Shown: positions 1 to 11,954 of the stretch, piece after piece
Numbering within the stretch: the stretch's first letter is position 1
Layout: every line of letters starts with the position of its first letter
NCBI GenBank assembly: GCA_014549065.1
Contig: JACDOX010000023.1
Location: 1,429,980-1,493,979, forward strand
Length of the DNA: 64,000 bases
Direction: 5' to 3'
Source: Cardinalis cardinalis
Taxonomy: Eukaryota > Chordata > Aves > Passeriformes > Cardinalidae
The notes under the pieces: generated by a model
Told to the model about the DNA's origin: nothing
Databases searched by the model: none
The model's input: only the letters and a program-made list of their open reading frames with translations
Program-made: the position numbers and the translations under genes

Positions 1-3000
1 CAGAAGAAGGGGAAAGTTTGTGAAGGAAAAAAAAAGAATATTGCAACTCACTGCTAGAGGCGTTAATACGACGCTAACGAACCGTAGCCTTTCCAGAGCA
101 TAGCTGGCAACATTAGCGCCCATCTGTGCCGAGTGGGATGTGCAGGCAGAAGCCAGGGCTGAACAGCCTCCACCTGTTTGCAGAAAGTAAGTGAGCACAC
201 TCTNAAGTTACTCAGCGTATTCGCTGTGTCTTCGGCAGGCTGGGCGATGTTGTTACTACTGCTTTTCTGCTGTCTCATATCTCCTACTGCCATGTGCCAG
301 CTGATAGGGGAGCTGTGACATACCACACCCCCGCGGCCAGGAAGGGGGTCACATGGACTGGTCTCATCCAGAGCACTTTAAAGAAACTGATAAGCTCTAT
401 CTCATTTAACTTGGCCTTTGGAAGACGCTTGTGGAAATTTCTGCAAAGGAGGTGACATCAGTTGTTGTCACAGCTGCTGTGTAAGTCTGCAAGGCTGTGT
501 CTGTTCAGTATCTGCCTGGGGTGTGTATGCGTGTGCGAGTAGATATTGTTCATAGATTGCATTTAAATCAAAACCAGTCCATATGAAGCTGGCAAGAACG
601 TTCACTTGCTCAGAGTAGGTGCATTGCCATCGAGACTTGAGGCAAGGATGGAGGACGTAAACTTAATAAAGCACAAAGACAACCAGCTTTGGAGGGCTGG
701 CGTGTACGTTTGAAACAAACCTTCTCCCTGGGGAATTCCAAGTGTTAGCATGTGGGACATACTCCAGCTGCTAGCTGCTCAGACTTAAAATAAACCAGGC
801 AAAATCCCATATTCAGGTTCTACCAACGGAGGCAAGCTCCTATTGCAAATGTTTTGTCTCCCTTTTTCTTCCAGTTGGGTCAGAATGACAGTAAATATTT
901 TTGAAAGGGCATTTAAACCCTTAGTATTTNGCACAGCTTTCCTTGTGCTTCTCTATAGTGACGTGTTTCTCAACACAGTTGTAAATTTAGCAAAGAATCT
1001 GGTTTTTACAGGTTGAAACACTGTCCCAGGAAGGCTGGAATTAAAAAACAGGGTGAGAAGGAGTATTTCTAGCTTGTGTGACAATGGCATTGCTACCAAT
1101 ACCGCTTTCCTAATCCTAGGTGCTTTAAAAATCTCNGCATGACTTCATTTACAGAGAAGTATTTGCCTTGTTGAACTGTGGAGACCCTTTTTCTTAAAGA
1201 GAAACACATGTGACTTAAGGATGGTTGCTTCTTTCTTCTTTCTTAACATATTGAAGAGGAAATAATTTAATATGTCTGTGGAAGACTCCATAACAGGATT
1301 TCAGGGAAAAAAAAAAGATGTCTGGGAGTCGTATGATTGTTTGACAACTAGAATATAAAGAATTTGAGGAGGTCTGAAAATAGACTACAGTACTGTTTGC
1401 TTTGTCTTGTGGTTTGAAATTTACTTCAGGACTTCTAAAAAATTTTATTTTAATAACCCTCTGACTATAATTTATTTCCAAGGTACTGAGGTACTTGGGA
1501 GGGGTGGGAAACAATCAACTTAATGCAATCTATGCAAATAATGTCTAATTTTTTTTCAACAGTAACCTGTGTGAAACTTCATTCATCAAGACTATACAGT
1601 TTTTCTGTGATAAAACCTGTTGTGCAACGTAATACACAACATTTAGGAATTCAATGCTCTTATTACTGTCAAAGCATAGATAATAAACTCTACCAGTCAG
1701 CTTGAAAAATTTACACAAGTGACTGACATGACCAACCTTCCTGCTTCTTCTCTTCTTCCTTTAGACACAGACACACAAATTCTTGTTCAAATCAACAGGC
1801 TTATCCAGGATATATTTATAAGGGTGAACTCTGCCAGGCTTTGGTTAGTCATGTATAGCGCTGGGAATATCTTTTGAAGGTATCCTGAACACTGTGACAG
1901 AAGTATTTGTCACTCAAACTATTTATAATTCTAGGAGTTTGGAGGGCAGATAGATGTTTATGCTTTTTCATATGAAATGGCACTTGTGCCTTTTGCACAA
2001 AAGGTATTGGCCTNGCCTATATTGACCACACTGTTTTTGCAAAATGCCATGTTTACACCCTGGACACACTTTTGGCTACTTGATTGACCTTTCTGTCTCA
2101 CAGATGACTTTGTAGCTCTGTGAATGTCAGCTTGTTCTCAGCTGGACCTCTAGTNTCTGTGGATGATTGGAAGAGGTCAGTGCAGGGTACCTCAAAAAAC
2201 GGGAAACTGTTGTCCACATAGCAGATCTTTAAGGACTCTCAAGCTGAAAAAAATGATAAGCTCTAGTGTTAACCTAATTTTCTTTTTTTTTTTTATGACA
2301 TGTAAAACTATAGTAAGGCCAGTCAGCCTTTGAGAAATAAGACTGATAAGCATCACAGGCTTTTTTCTTTATTTTCATAACCACCTCAAGCAATTAGTTT
2401 TGAGGGGTTCTTGGCAATGTTTACGTGCAGGTTTTCCTTCCCTCCTAGTCCTTCTTATGTCTCTTGAATTATTCTTAACTCCGTGTTTCTGGGAATCGTG
2501 GGCAATGTGTAGACACAACGCCTTCAGCAGGCACGCAAGGAATGTTATGAGGGTAGCAGGCTTCTGGTTTCCCTGGTCACTCAGAAGATTTATGTGCCAG
2601 TATAATGAGAATGAATGATTAGCTGTTGTTCATTGACAGAGACCTTGCAAGTCTGTCTGTGCACAAGAGCTTTTGGGAGTTGATAACCTTTGTGCTTCAG
2701 GTTTTGTTTTGAATAGATAGAAGCGGAGAAAATGGTTGTTGGTGGATGTAAAACNGAACAAAGTGAAGAGTATTTACAGCCAAGTTCTGGTAGAAAAGCT
2801 GAAAATCTGAGTCATTTATACCGCTGGAAACAAAGTTGGGGTGTTTTCATTATTTTGGGACACAGCATTGACTTTTATAGAATTACAGGATGCTCCTGCC
2901 TAGGATTTCAGTCTCTTCTATTTTTTACGCCTCTGTGAGACACTGTGATGCATTACAGCTTTGGTCTAAGCACCAGCCAAGCATAAAAGGAGGGGCCAAT

Positions 3001-4037
3001 TTTGAACTCTGAAACTGAGAAGTGTCTAGGTCACTCTAAAGTTGCCCAGAGACAAGGCAAGTTAAAGTATCTTTTTTGCCATTCAAAAGCAAGATAAATT
3101 GTTCATAGACAGAACCACTATTACTACTATATAAGTTATTCACTTCAACACCTTTCTCATATCATATCAAGTTAATGACCATTTTGTGTGTCTGGTATAC
3201 ATCCAGAACCCCTGTTGTAAAGTCAAGGTTGTGCGAGATAACCCAGTTTGCATTAGTAAATGCTGTAGAACACTATATTATTTTGACAATTATCATAAAG
3301 CTGCATAAATCATACTTTTAAGATTTTTTTTTAAAGGATAAGAAGTAAAGATTAAATACTGAACTCTGATTTTCAGATATATCACATACACCTCCCCACC
3401 TTCATATCATAATAGCAAATTATTGGGAACCTGAAAGATAAGAGCCATATAATTTTTGCTTTTATGTACCTAAAAAGTAGCAATCTTTAGAAGAAACCTA
3501 ACTATTCTCTCTACTGCAACCACATTAATTCCAGAAGAAACCTCTGCCTTCTCTGGCATTTATGTTTTCCTAATATCCACTTCTTAAAAGTTTTGACTTT
3601 CTCAATGGTTCCAGCAGCTTCACATTATAAGGTTTTGAAGCTGATTTAAAATTTCACCATGCATTTTTGCATTTTTATCAAGAACTCAAACTGAGACTTA
3701 AGGGCTTATGTCCTATTCAGAAGTCATCCATGTGCAAAAACATTCTTCTGAAACATATGGGAAAGAAATGGTTGCCTTTACACAGATGCCTGGAAGGTAA
3801 TTGGAAATCACTGTGCTCCATCTTTCAAGAATAAGAACCATAAACCCTGCTCCTGGAATGGCACAAAGCATGCACGCTTTCTCTCTGAAAGGCACAAACT
3901 CAGCGTTCCTGTGCGTACCTNTGATATGGTGGTTGGAAAGGCATTTGGAAGCATTCCCTTAACAAAAGTCACATCACCATCCTCCTATCTATCTGTGCTG
4001 GCTGCAGTGGAGACAGGGCATTGTTTACCCCTGTGCT
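1..4037. other. Unique non-coding sequence, no gene seen
   Basis: No open reading frame here has a recognisable protein or a credible splice structure. The first 350 bases are somewhat richer in CpG than the rest (several between 60 and 90, and a CCGCGG at about 331-336), which could mark a weak regulatory segment. An octamer-type site pair lies at 1523-1539. A TATA-like CATAAAAGG lies at 2982-2990, but nothing else around it looks like a promoter. Short A or T runs occur near 1308 and 2281. The rest is AT-rich with no structure I can name. Confidence 0.6.
1523..1539 (+). promoter_or_regulatory. Pair of POU octamer-type sites
   Basis: ATGCAAT (1523-1529) is followed by a perfect octamer ATGCAAAT (1532-1539), in the same orientation and nine bases apart start to start. 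The octamer is the known binding site of POU-family factors (OCT1, OCT2, OCT4). Single octamers are common by chance in AT-rich DNA. Two in tandem at about one helical turn is less common but is not proof of function. Confidence 0.2.
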
Positions 4038-4137
4038 GTTGTATAGCAACCCTGGGAGCTGGAGGCAGAGCCGTGTGCGGGGCTTGGCGCTGGCACCAGC
4101 CTCGTGTGCGCTGCGCACGGTGCAGACAGCGATCCTT
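4038..4137. promoter_or_regulatory. CpG cluster with an X-box-like site
   Basis: An imperfect RFX-type X-box, GTTGTATAGCAAC, lies at 4038-4050. It is followed by about eight CpG dinucleotides between roughly 4068 and 4132, in a window where CpG is otherwise rare. The cluster includes the near-palindrome GTGCGCTGCGCAC (4106-4118), which resembles but does not match the NRF1 site. Retained CpG usually means the DNA is unmethylated in the germ line, as at promoters and some enhancers. No exon or clear start site is visible next to it. It could be a small orphan CpG element or a chance GC-rich patch. Confidence 0.3.
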
Positions 4138-4772
4138 GCTGAGCTGGGCTCTGCTGCAGGCAGGACANCCAGCCTCAACAGCCCTGACCCAGCTCATGGT
4201 GCAGCCAGGGGAGAAGGAAAGGGGACAAAACTCCTGCTCGTCTTTCCTAGGTGTGTACCTGTGCCTCAATGACTTCATTCAGCCCTGAACTAGTAATGGA
4301 AAATCTTGCATGGCTGCAACTCAATATATCATAGTCTGTGTTTGTAACTGTGTTGGCTTGAGTTAACAGTACCTTTAGAGATACACTGCTTGCAAAACAT
4401 GCACCACTAGCCAAAGTATGCCTTTTATCAAGATGGGTTAGGAATATGCAGTGCTTNCCTACAGGCATGTCATTACCTGTAGCTGAATTTAATAACACTA
4501 GATTATTGTAGTGTGGTTTTTACTGGCTTTTTTTCTTCATTCTTTTGACTCTATTTACTTAATTTTCCTACCATCAAGAGAAAAACAGCTATGAATACTT
4601 GCAAAAGCAGGGTCAGATGGTGAGACTGGATTGAAAGAAGGTATTTAGATTCTTCAGATGGTGCTCAAGAGAGCTGTGGGCTCAGCTATGCTACACAGCC
4701 AAGTACACTATAGAGATCCCTGAGCTAATGCCATGATCGGAAGCTCTGTTAGTGTTGTTCTGTTCTCCCTGG

Positions 4773-4850
4773 GCTAATTAACAGAGGTGCCTCTCAGCAT
4801 ACCTAATTAGCTGGGTTCCTGCAGCATCCTCGGGGGCAGGGCTAATTAGC
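4773..4850. promoter_or_regulatory. Cluster of three TAATTA homeodomain-type sites
   Basis: Three copies of the homeodomain core TAATTA lie at 4775-4780, 4804-4809 and 4843-4848. Each sits in an extended context: GCTAATTAAC, CCTAATTAGC and the perfect 10-base palindrome GCTAATTAGC. The DNA between them is GC-richer than its surroundings, so the sites do not follow from AT-rich composition alone. TAATTA is the known core for HOX, LHX, PAX/PRX-type and related factors. The arrangement resembles a compact enhancer module, which is inference from motif spacing only. Confidence 0.35.
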
Positions 4851-7387
4851 GTGGGTGCTTTGCTATACAGACAGGCTATATTGCCTCTGGGATCCAAGCT
4901 AGCATCCGTGCCCGGCATTGCAATGCACCGTGCAGACAAGCCAGTTTCCTCAAAGCTACCTCAGGATCTCCAACAGCCCTTTGCTGTGTAGACTTGCCTG
5001 GTGCATTAATGAGACCCCAGAAGCTTGTGCAGGGAAAGGATNGCAACCTGGGATATGGGTTAGAGGGTAACATTTCAGGACACAGATGTTTCAGGATGAG
5101 TCCCAGATTCATTTGCTTTTACTTTACATCTACTTCTCACCTTCACCTCTGCATCTACTTCTTACCTTTTTACTAAAACCAGTGTAAAAAGTAATCACCA
5201 CCTGTGGTAGAGGCAAACAAATAGGCTTGTATTGAGACAAATGAAGTCTGAACCTGCTACCCTGCAGCTTGCTGGTTTTTGCTTTTAGCAGCTAAAAGAT
5301 AGTTATGAACTAACGAACTGAAGCATTTTTAAAGGGTATTTCCCTATTGCTCTGGTGAAATAATGATGATAACAAAGTATTCTTTATGGTTTTACAGACA
5401 CTGCTCTCTCTAATCTTTAAATGCTTTGCAAGCATGAGTAAGCACAGCTTCATATGAGCCCGTGATAAGGCAATACAATGATTCCCNTAGTATGAGCAGT
5501 AAATCTGAGATGACAAGACCAGCCAAAAGTAACTTGCAGTTATTAGAAAGAACTCGTCCTCCCTGGTTTAACTTATTCTTGCACTGTGCGTCTCAGAATT
5601 TCCTTGTACAGACATTTTTCTTATCAGGACTGTTTTACCCCACTGATATCAATTGATTGCAGGTTCAGTTTAGCTGAGCTGACTTGAAAATGTTGCATTG
5701 CACCATACGAGAGTTGCAAAAAGGTGGCTTATTATTCACAAAGGGGCTGTACACTGTAGAGGGCTGATAAACAAAAGATCCACTGTTTCTGTCTTCTGCT
5801 TACAGTATCAGTAGCAGCAAGCTGTGCAGATACCTTCCCTGATAGTTTAGCCTTGCACAGAAAAACTGTGCCATTGGTGGCTACAAATTTTAGCTTCTTC
5901 ATGGAGTCCTCAGGGGCTNAGAACCTCCCAGGTACTCAGTGGGAGACTCTTCCCAATAAATAGAAAAGAGCTGTCAGAGACAGCCTAATGCACCTCTTAA
6001 TCTTGTTNCACTTTATTCTCTTCATTCTAAAAACCTCAGAGGTACACAACATACAGCTATCCGATTTTCTCTCCTTCCCACAAGGAAAGCCTGTGGCTAC
6101 ACCTGTGTCATATCTGAAGTGATCTTGGGAGTGGTCTGCAGTGCTCACTGTGTCTTTGCTGTGCAGTGTTCTGGCTGCCTATAAGCTCAGCCTCCTCTGG
6201 CAAATGATGGTGGTGCCCATTTGTGAAAGACTCTCTCTTTACTGGGAGAACAGAGTTGGATGCATGGAAGTGGCCTGGCCAGGCATAGGGAAGTGGCTGC
6301 AGGAGTTNCTTTGCAGCCATGTGTGCTTGACATGCACAGGTCAGCCGAGAATGCACACCAGCAGATAAGAAAAAGTCGAGACAATCTCTAGCCATGTCTT
6401 TAAATGCAGCCTCAAGGATGGCCTCTGCTTCTGTCCCTTCCAGTAGGGAGAAGTGCTGTGAGACACTGAGCCTTTGCAGCATTTCTCTAGAAATGCAGGA
6501 AGGAGAGGGGTCTCTTGCAGCTAAATCACCCTGTGACCAATTCCACAGCCACCTACACAGCACCCTGCTGTGGTGCAAAGGGGCCCATCCTCCTGAGCTT
6601 CCTGCTTGNATCAGTTGTAGTCTGAGTTTTCAAACTAGAGATGAGCAAGACCTCCTAGTTAGAGCTCTGTGCAACACCCTCTTCAAAGAAATGACTTCTG
6701 GGTTTAATGGATGGTCAGATGCCATTAGTGAACAGCATTATTTACATCTCTGGATCCTCCTTCTCAGAAATCCCAGAAACATTCCTGCTTGAGCTATGTG
6801 CAAAATAAATCTGGGATAAAAAAAAAAAAAAAAGCCTTCCGAGCAGAGAGGAACAAGAGACAAAGAGATGGGTATCTCAGCAAGACTTCCACAGAGAAGC
6901 CTCGACATGTGTGCAAGGTGAAAAAGAATAACAGGGTGACGTCAGCGCTGGCTGGCNATGGGCAAGGGAGGGCCCTTTTCATCACAGTCTGGCAGAGAAA
7001 CACAGGGCTTCAGCAGAGGGAGGAAGTACAGATCCTTACTGCAGAAATATAAATCCTGTTTTAATAAGTGGCTNAAACGGTAGGAGCTCTTAAAGAAAGA
7101 CAGCTTTCCTGCTCCTTGGATCTTTAACTCTTTCCCTGCATGGTGGAATGTTGCTATCGCTTTCACTTTCCTGCTTTACTTTCCTGTGCATTTTGGGGAA
7201 AGTGAGCAAGCTGTGTTACCTAACACAAAGAGGGCTCCAAAAGGTCAAAAATCAATGCCAAGGCCTGCACCAGAAATACTGGAAGCCAGGGCAGTTGCAG
7301 AATGCCCAGTGGGTGTATGATCCCATGGGATCCACAGAGTAGGGCTTTTAAAGGAAAAGACACCCATGTTCTTATTGACGGTAATTT
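4851..7387. other. Unique non-coding sequence, no gene seen
   Basis: A GC-richer interval around 6110-6620 leaves a 156-codon open frame on the - strand (6108-6578). The frame has an internal ambiguous base and no family resemblance I recognise, so I read it as chance. A run of 16 A lies at 6818-6833. It could be a decayed retroposon tail, but no element body is recognisable upstream. Nothing else stands out. Confidence 0.55.
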
Positions 7388-7410
7388 TTCTTTCTTGTTT
7401 TTTTTTTCTT

Positions 7411-7455
<45 letters not shown>
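7388..7455. repeat. Long poly-T tract
   Basis: A T-rich run interrupted by a few C and G ends in 43 uninterrupted T (7413-7455). Read on the - strand it is an A tail of the sort left by retroposition. No element body is recognisable on the side where one would lie (above 7456), and no flanking duplication is evident. The length is prone to change by replication slippage and may be imprecise in the assembly. Confidence 0.9.
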
Positions 7456-9760
7456 CCCTGAGGCTTAGGTTCCAGTAACAGATTCATCTTGCCTATTTTG
7501 AGAAATGCATTTAGTCACCTAAGCCCTGTCTATAGTCAATGAGGCTAAATAAGCATATCTAGAGGACAATTCGTCCCATGTGTGTTACTGTGGAGAGGTG
7601 GGGGCGATGATGGTGAAAATTAGTGCCTCTGGGAAGGGTCTGCCTGCTCCAGCTGACCACACAGGAAGGCCAGGGAACTTTCTGGGGCTGTTTTTTGTCT
7701 GGCAAAAATGTGAGTATTGAAGTGTTGCCTATGGTTTTGATTTGGCTGAAGCAAGGAAGTGCTGGGGAACACAAGAAAGAGCTTGAAGCCCTGAACATTA
7801 ACCAGGCATCACAAAGGTGTAGGTAAGGGTCCACACCTCTGAAGAAAGGATGCAGATAAGGTAAATATTCATAAATCTAATGTACTTGTACTTGAACAAT
7901 TGCTAGCAAGACCTGAACATACGGTAGGAAATCAGTATTTGCCTACTGGTTTTGGTCTATTGCTGTTGAAATTTTGATCAGGTTTAGAAGCTATAACAAT
8001 TTACAGAGAATATGAAAATTACTTTGTAGCAAGATAAAACATAATGAATCACCAAGTGCCATAATGCAAAATTTTCCACTCCCGTCCTTGTGTTTTATTC
8101 TGATATCTGCAATTCACCACTTTAAACAAAACAAATAGTTTTTTATTTACTTTGTGCCACATAAGTCAAAGCTAGTTTTCATAGGAATATTTAATTTTAA
8201 TGTCGAGATAAGAGTGACCAACCCAGGTTCTGACACAGTTTTATCAGCACAGTCTAACGTATAAATCTTGTTTCAATGACACTTGCCCCGAATGAAAAGC
8301 AGGTATGCTAGCACAGACAGAGATTTCCCAGTCTAATGCATCCCAGATGATCCCAGTCTGGGCATATCTGTGCAATCTGAGACTGGCAACTGTGCCTTGC
8401 TCTCTGCTGCTTTTGTTGGAGCCAGTGGCCAGATGAGGTGCTCAGCACCAGGCAAGGCTGAGGCTGCTGAGATGGTGCAGGGTTCTGCTGAAAAGAGAAA
8501 GACTCATGAGAACAACTCNATTGTCTGCTTTTCCCAACAGTGGCTAATTTTAGCAAAACTGTCCTTAGCATTTGTGTGTGGGAGGGCAGACATTTCCTTC
8601 TTTACATGACCTTTGTATAAAACTAAATCCAGAGTAGTGATTCTTCTCTCCCTCCCCTGTTTTCAAATTTCTGGAGACTTACTGGTGGGAAAAAAAAAGA
8701 AAAAATGTGTGGAGATCTGTGGTTTCTGCAAAGGAGCAAATTTAAATAGGAAGCAATTTAGCAGAAAGTTTCTTGCTGCAACTTGAAACTATACCAAAAC
8801 ATTTGGTATAATGTCCCAGAGCTGTTTTCCTGCTGTTCTGCTCATGACTTGATTTATGAGTTTATGTGTGCCTAACAGGTAGAACTCTGGGTTGGAACAT
8901 ACATTTTTGTTCAGGCTACAATTCCTTCCTGTGCTCTCTCTCTGCTTCTCTGGCTTCCCATGGCAGCAGAAAAATTAGGGCATGTGTGTAAAGGTGCTGT
9001 TTTCTTCCTCGGCCCATTGTGCTGGCTGAGTGACTCATAAACCAAACATTGATAAAATCAACTGACAGTTATTTAAACCNGAGGTTTCACGTTAAGGAGT
9101 AGCAATGCAAACAGAGCTGGTGAGAGGCTGTTTGCAGTGCACGCGCTNGTGTGTTACATCCTGAGAATTTCCAAGGGCTGCTACACAAAGTTCCACAAAC
9201 CAAAATTATAAGATGCTGTAGGGAGTCCATGTTAAGGTGTCTGTCTTTGTGATGCTACTGAGGTGTACCTGCTTCTTAGGTACCCCCCAAAAACCTGCAG
9301 CTCATCCCTGAGCTCAGCAGAGTGAATATCTCTAGTTTTCCTTGCAAGCACCTTTTGTTAGTAANGGGATTGCTGGTCACTTGTGACTGCCTCCTGAAAA
9401 AGGAAGGTTTAGAATGCTAGTTTAAAAAGACATTACTGTTGTGTGAGTACCTGCAATGAATTCAGCTGTGCCTGGGAATGTTCCCATTTGGGCCATGGTC
9501 TTCTCTNCCCCAACCCTTTAGAGCAATCTGGTAATTTTGGAAATTTTGGTCATTTGGCAGAGGCCACTTCAAGAGGCAGGCTGCACACAGGCACCCANTT
9601 CCAGCAGCTGGAGGAGGCAGCCAGCACAGACATGGGCCATTTGCAGGAGAGTTCGCAGATATGGCCACAGGCAGATTCCATAGTCTCATTCTTTCAACAC
9701 AGCTATATGAACTATGATGCTGTCAGAAGTGTTTAAATTTAGAAAATCTTGCTTGAGGGT
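7456..9760. other. Unique non-coding sequence, no gene seen
   Basis: Mixed-composition DNA with no long open frame and no recognised repeat family. A moderately GC-rich patch at about 8340-8500 and another at 9440-9700 leave short open frames that look random and carry N bases. A short A-rich run lies at about 8691-8705. Confidence 0.55.
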
Positions 9761-9820
9761 GGGTTTTTTTTTGTTGTTTGTTTGTTTTTGTTTTGTTGGT
9801 TTTTTGTTTGTTTGTTTGTA
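9761..9820. repeat. G/T simple-sequence repeat
   Basis: This stretch is almost only T and G, with repeated TTTG and TTTTG units, for example three successive TTTG around 9805-9819. It is a low-complexity microsatellite-type tract. No flanking element explains it. Confidence 0.85.
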
Positions 9821-11350
9821 TCTGATTCTATTCCACAACTTCTTTCCTGTAGAGAGAAGAGTTGCCTTTCTGCTGCTGAGTTATCNCTTTCTGGTCTTGC
9901 TGCTAATAACTGATACAGATACCTGGGTGAGAAAGCTCTTGTTGAGACCAAGACTGAAGCAGTGAAACACCAGGGAATATACAAAGNCAGCCAGCAGCAG
10001 ACAGGAACCTTCTCAGTTCTTGTCCTTTCCTGTAGTGGCAACAGGAANTGAAAGAGCCTTTGGGATACATCCTCACTTTTCCTCTTCTTACCTTTATGTC
10101 AGTGTATCTTTTTCCAGCAGTTGTTCACCCTTCCTTGCTCCCAGAAATTAAAATATGCATTTTTTTTTCTAGGAAAACCTGAGACATTATAATTGATATT
10201 ATATTTTATTATATTTTGTTAATATAGGCAGCAAGATGGCTCAGTATAAATCCTGAAATAGGTTTTTTTTTACATTTTCTTTCTGGTTTGTGGAGGTTAT
10301 TTCCCCCTAGAAAATCCATCCAAAATCTTTACATNAAAAGTGCTACTCTAGACAAGAAAAAAAGGTGAGGTTCTGCTTAGACAATATGTGAATGTTTTAA
10401 TGATTGATGAATTACTGCATTCATGTCATCCTCCTCTAGTGATTTTGACTAATTCTTCTTGTTTTGGGTGAAAGGTGGATTGGAGATTTTTTTTTTTAAT
10501 TCTGGTCAGAAGTGTGGGATGACATTGAGAGGAATGGTTCAGTCTTCTGCCTATAGACTTTCTCCCATGCTGTGATCTGTTTGCCAATACCAATTGGCAG
10601 CAGCGATTTCATTGTGTCAGCTACATTGCACTGAATTGTATATTCATTTAGGAACCGAGGGACTTTGATCACACTGACATGTGTGACCTTTAGGCTTAGT
10701 CTTTACTGGGGTTATTAAGTTAAACTGCTTAAAACCCTGGAAACATTTGTAAACAAGGCATATGAACACATAGAAATGTCCTAGAACAATTTAGAAATAG
10801 TATAATTAGTGTCTGGAGTAGCATACTCTCAGTACATTTACAATTCATTGTTTGAAACCAAGCTAATTAAGTTCAAAACTGGATACAAGAATTAATTTCA
10901 ATCAATCACCTAATCTCCCATTACATGTTCACAGTTCATCAGAGGACTCATAAAAAATTCATAATTTCCAGGAATAGGAAATTCTTAGAAAAAGCTGCAG
11001 TTGAACATTGGAAACTGCAAGACAAAACTTAATCTGGTCTTGTTTGTACAAGTCCTGTTTGGTCGATGCAATTACAAAATGTTCATTCCTGTTGTGTGAG
11101 CATGACCCAACTGAGATATGAAACTGGAGTTATTTTTCTGAAACCCCATCCCAGAGTACTTCACAGCTGTGTCTTTTTATCTTCTAGCTTTGTTTTGGAC
11201 AACAACATGATAGAAACCATACAGACCTCCATCTCTGGTTGCTAGCTGTAACACAGCAATGTCTCTAAAGTCATGCACGATCCTGAATGCAGCTCAATCT
11301 CCTGACTTCCTCCATGTTACCTCCCTTATGTTTTGTACTGAATCTGAGTC
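9821..11350. other. Unique AT-rich sequence upstream of a CR1
   Basis: No gene is visible. A very AT-rich patch lies at about 10188-10230. At 10582-10599 there is a small inverted repeat, TGCCAAT / ATTGGCA with a four-base gap, which places two CCAAT-type half-sites back to back. I see no other structure. Confidence 0.5.
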
Positions 11351-11954
11351 AGCAGTGCCCTGGCAGCCAGGGGGGCCATCCCTGTCCTGTGNGGCACCAG
11401 GCACAGCATTACAGCCGGGCAAGGCAGGGAATTGTCCTGCTTTGCTCTGATCTGGGGCAGCCTCACCTCCAGTGCTGGGGGCAGTTCTGGTCATTGCAGT
11501 ATGAAAAAGACATTAAACTATTAGAATGTCCAAAGCAGGGACAAGAGAATGGTCAAAGTCCTTGAGGGGAAGCCATATGAGGAGTGGCTGAGGTCTGTTC
11601 AGTCTGGAGAATACTGAGGGGAGACCTCACTGCAGCTTCCTCATGAGGGGAAGCGGAGGGGNAGACATTGATCTCTTCTCTGTGGTAAGCAGGACTCAAG
11701 GAAACAGCACAAAGTTGTGTCTGCGGAGGTGTAGGTTGGCTGTCAGGAAAAAAAATTTCACCCAGAGGGTGTCTGGGCACTGGAGCAGACTCCCCAGGAA
11801 GTGGTCACAGCANCAAGCCTGACAGAGCTCAAGAAGCNTTTGGACAATGCTCTCAGACACATGGNGGGATTCTTGGGGGGTCCTGTGCAGGGCCAGGAGC
11901 TGNATTAGATGATCCTGATGGGGTCCTTTGAACTCAGTTATTCTCTGATTCTAT
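11351..11954 (+). mobile_element. CR1 retroposon 3' fragment, about 600 bp
   Basis: This is the 3' end of a CR1 LINE, 5'-truncated as most copies are. Family phrases appear in the expected order: the AAAGACATTAAACTATTAGA motif (11507-11526), the segments reading GGGGAAGCCATATGAGGAG and GGGGAGACCTCACTGCAG, a CACCCAGAGGGTGTCTGGGC block, CCCCAGGAAGTGGTCACAGC, a TTTGGACAATGCTCTCAG block, GGTCCTGTGCAGGGCCAGG, and the terminal TTCTCTGATTCTAT, the family's 8-base repeat end. It covers the last coding or untranslated part only and cannot move by itself. Point changes and six N bases show it is an old copy, or one blurred by paralogues. It is the best preserved CR1 in the window. Confidence 0.94.

Noticed and set aside
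2982..2990. TATA-like CATAAAAGG
   Set aside because: It is a single word with no CpG, initiator or exon nearby. Such matches are common by chance.
6108..6578. 156-codon open frame on the - strand
   Set aside because: GC-richer DNA lowers stop frequency here. The peptide has a chance histidine run and no family features.
7245..7487. Lysine-rich open frame on the - strand
   Set aside because: It is produced by translating the poly-T tract at 7413-7455.
11287..11565. Open frames across the CR1 start
   Set aside because: They do not read as the CR1 reverse transcriptase or any other domain. They are chance frames in the element's 3' region.
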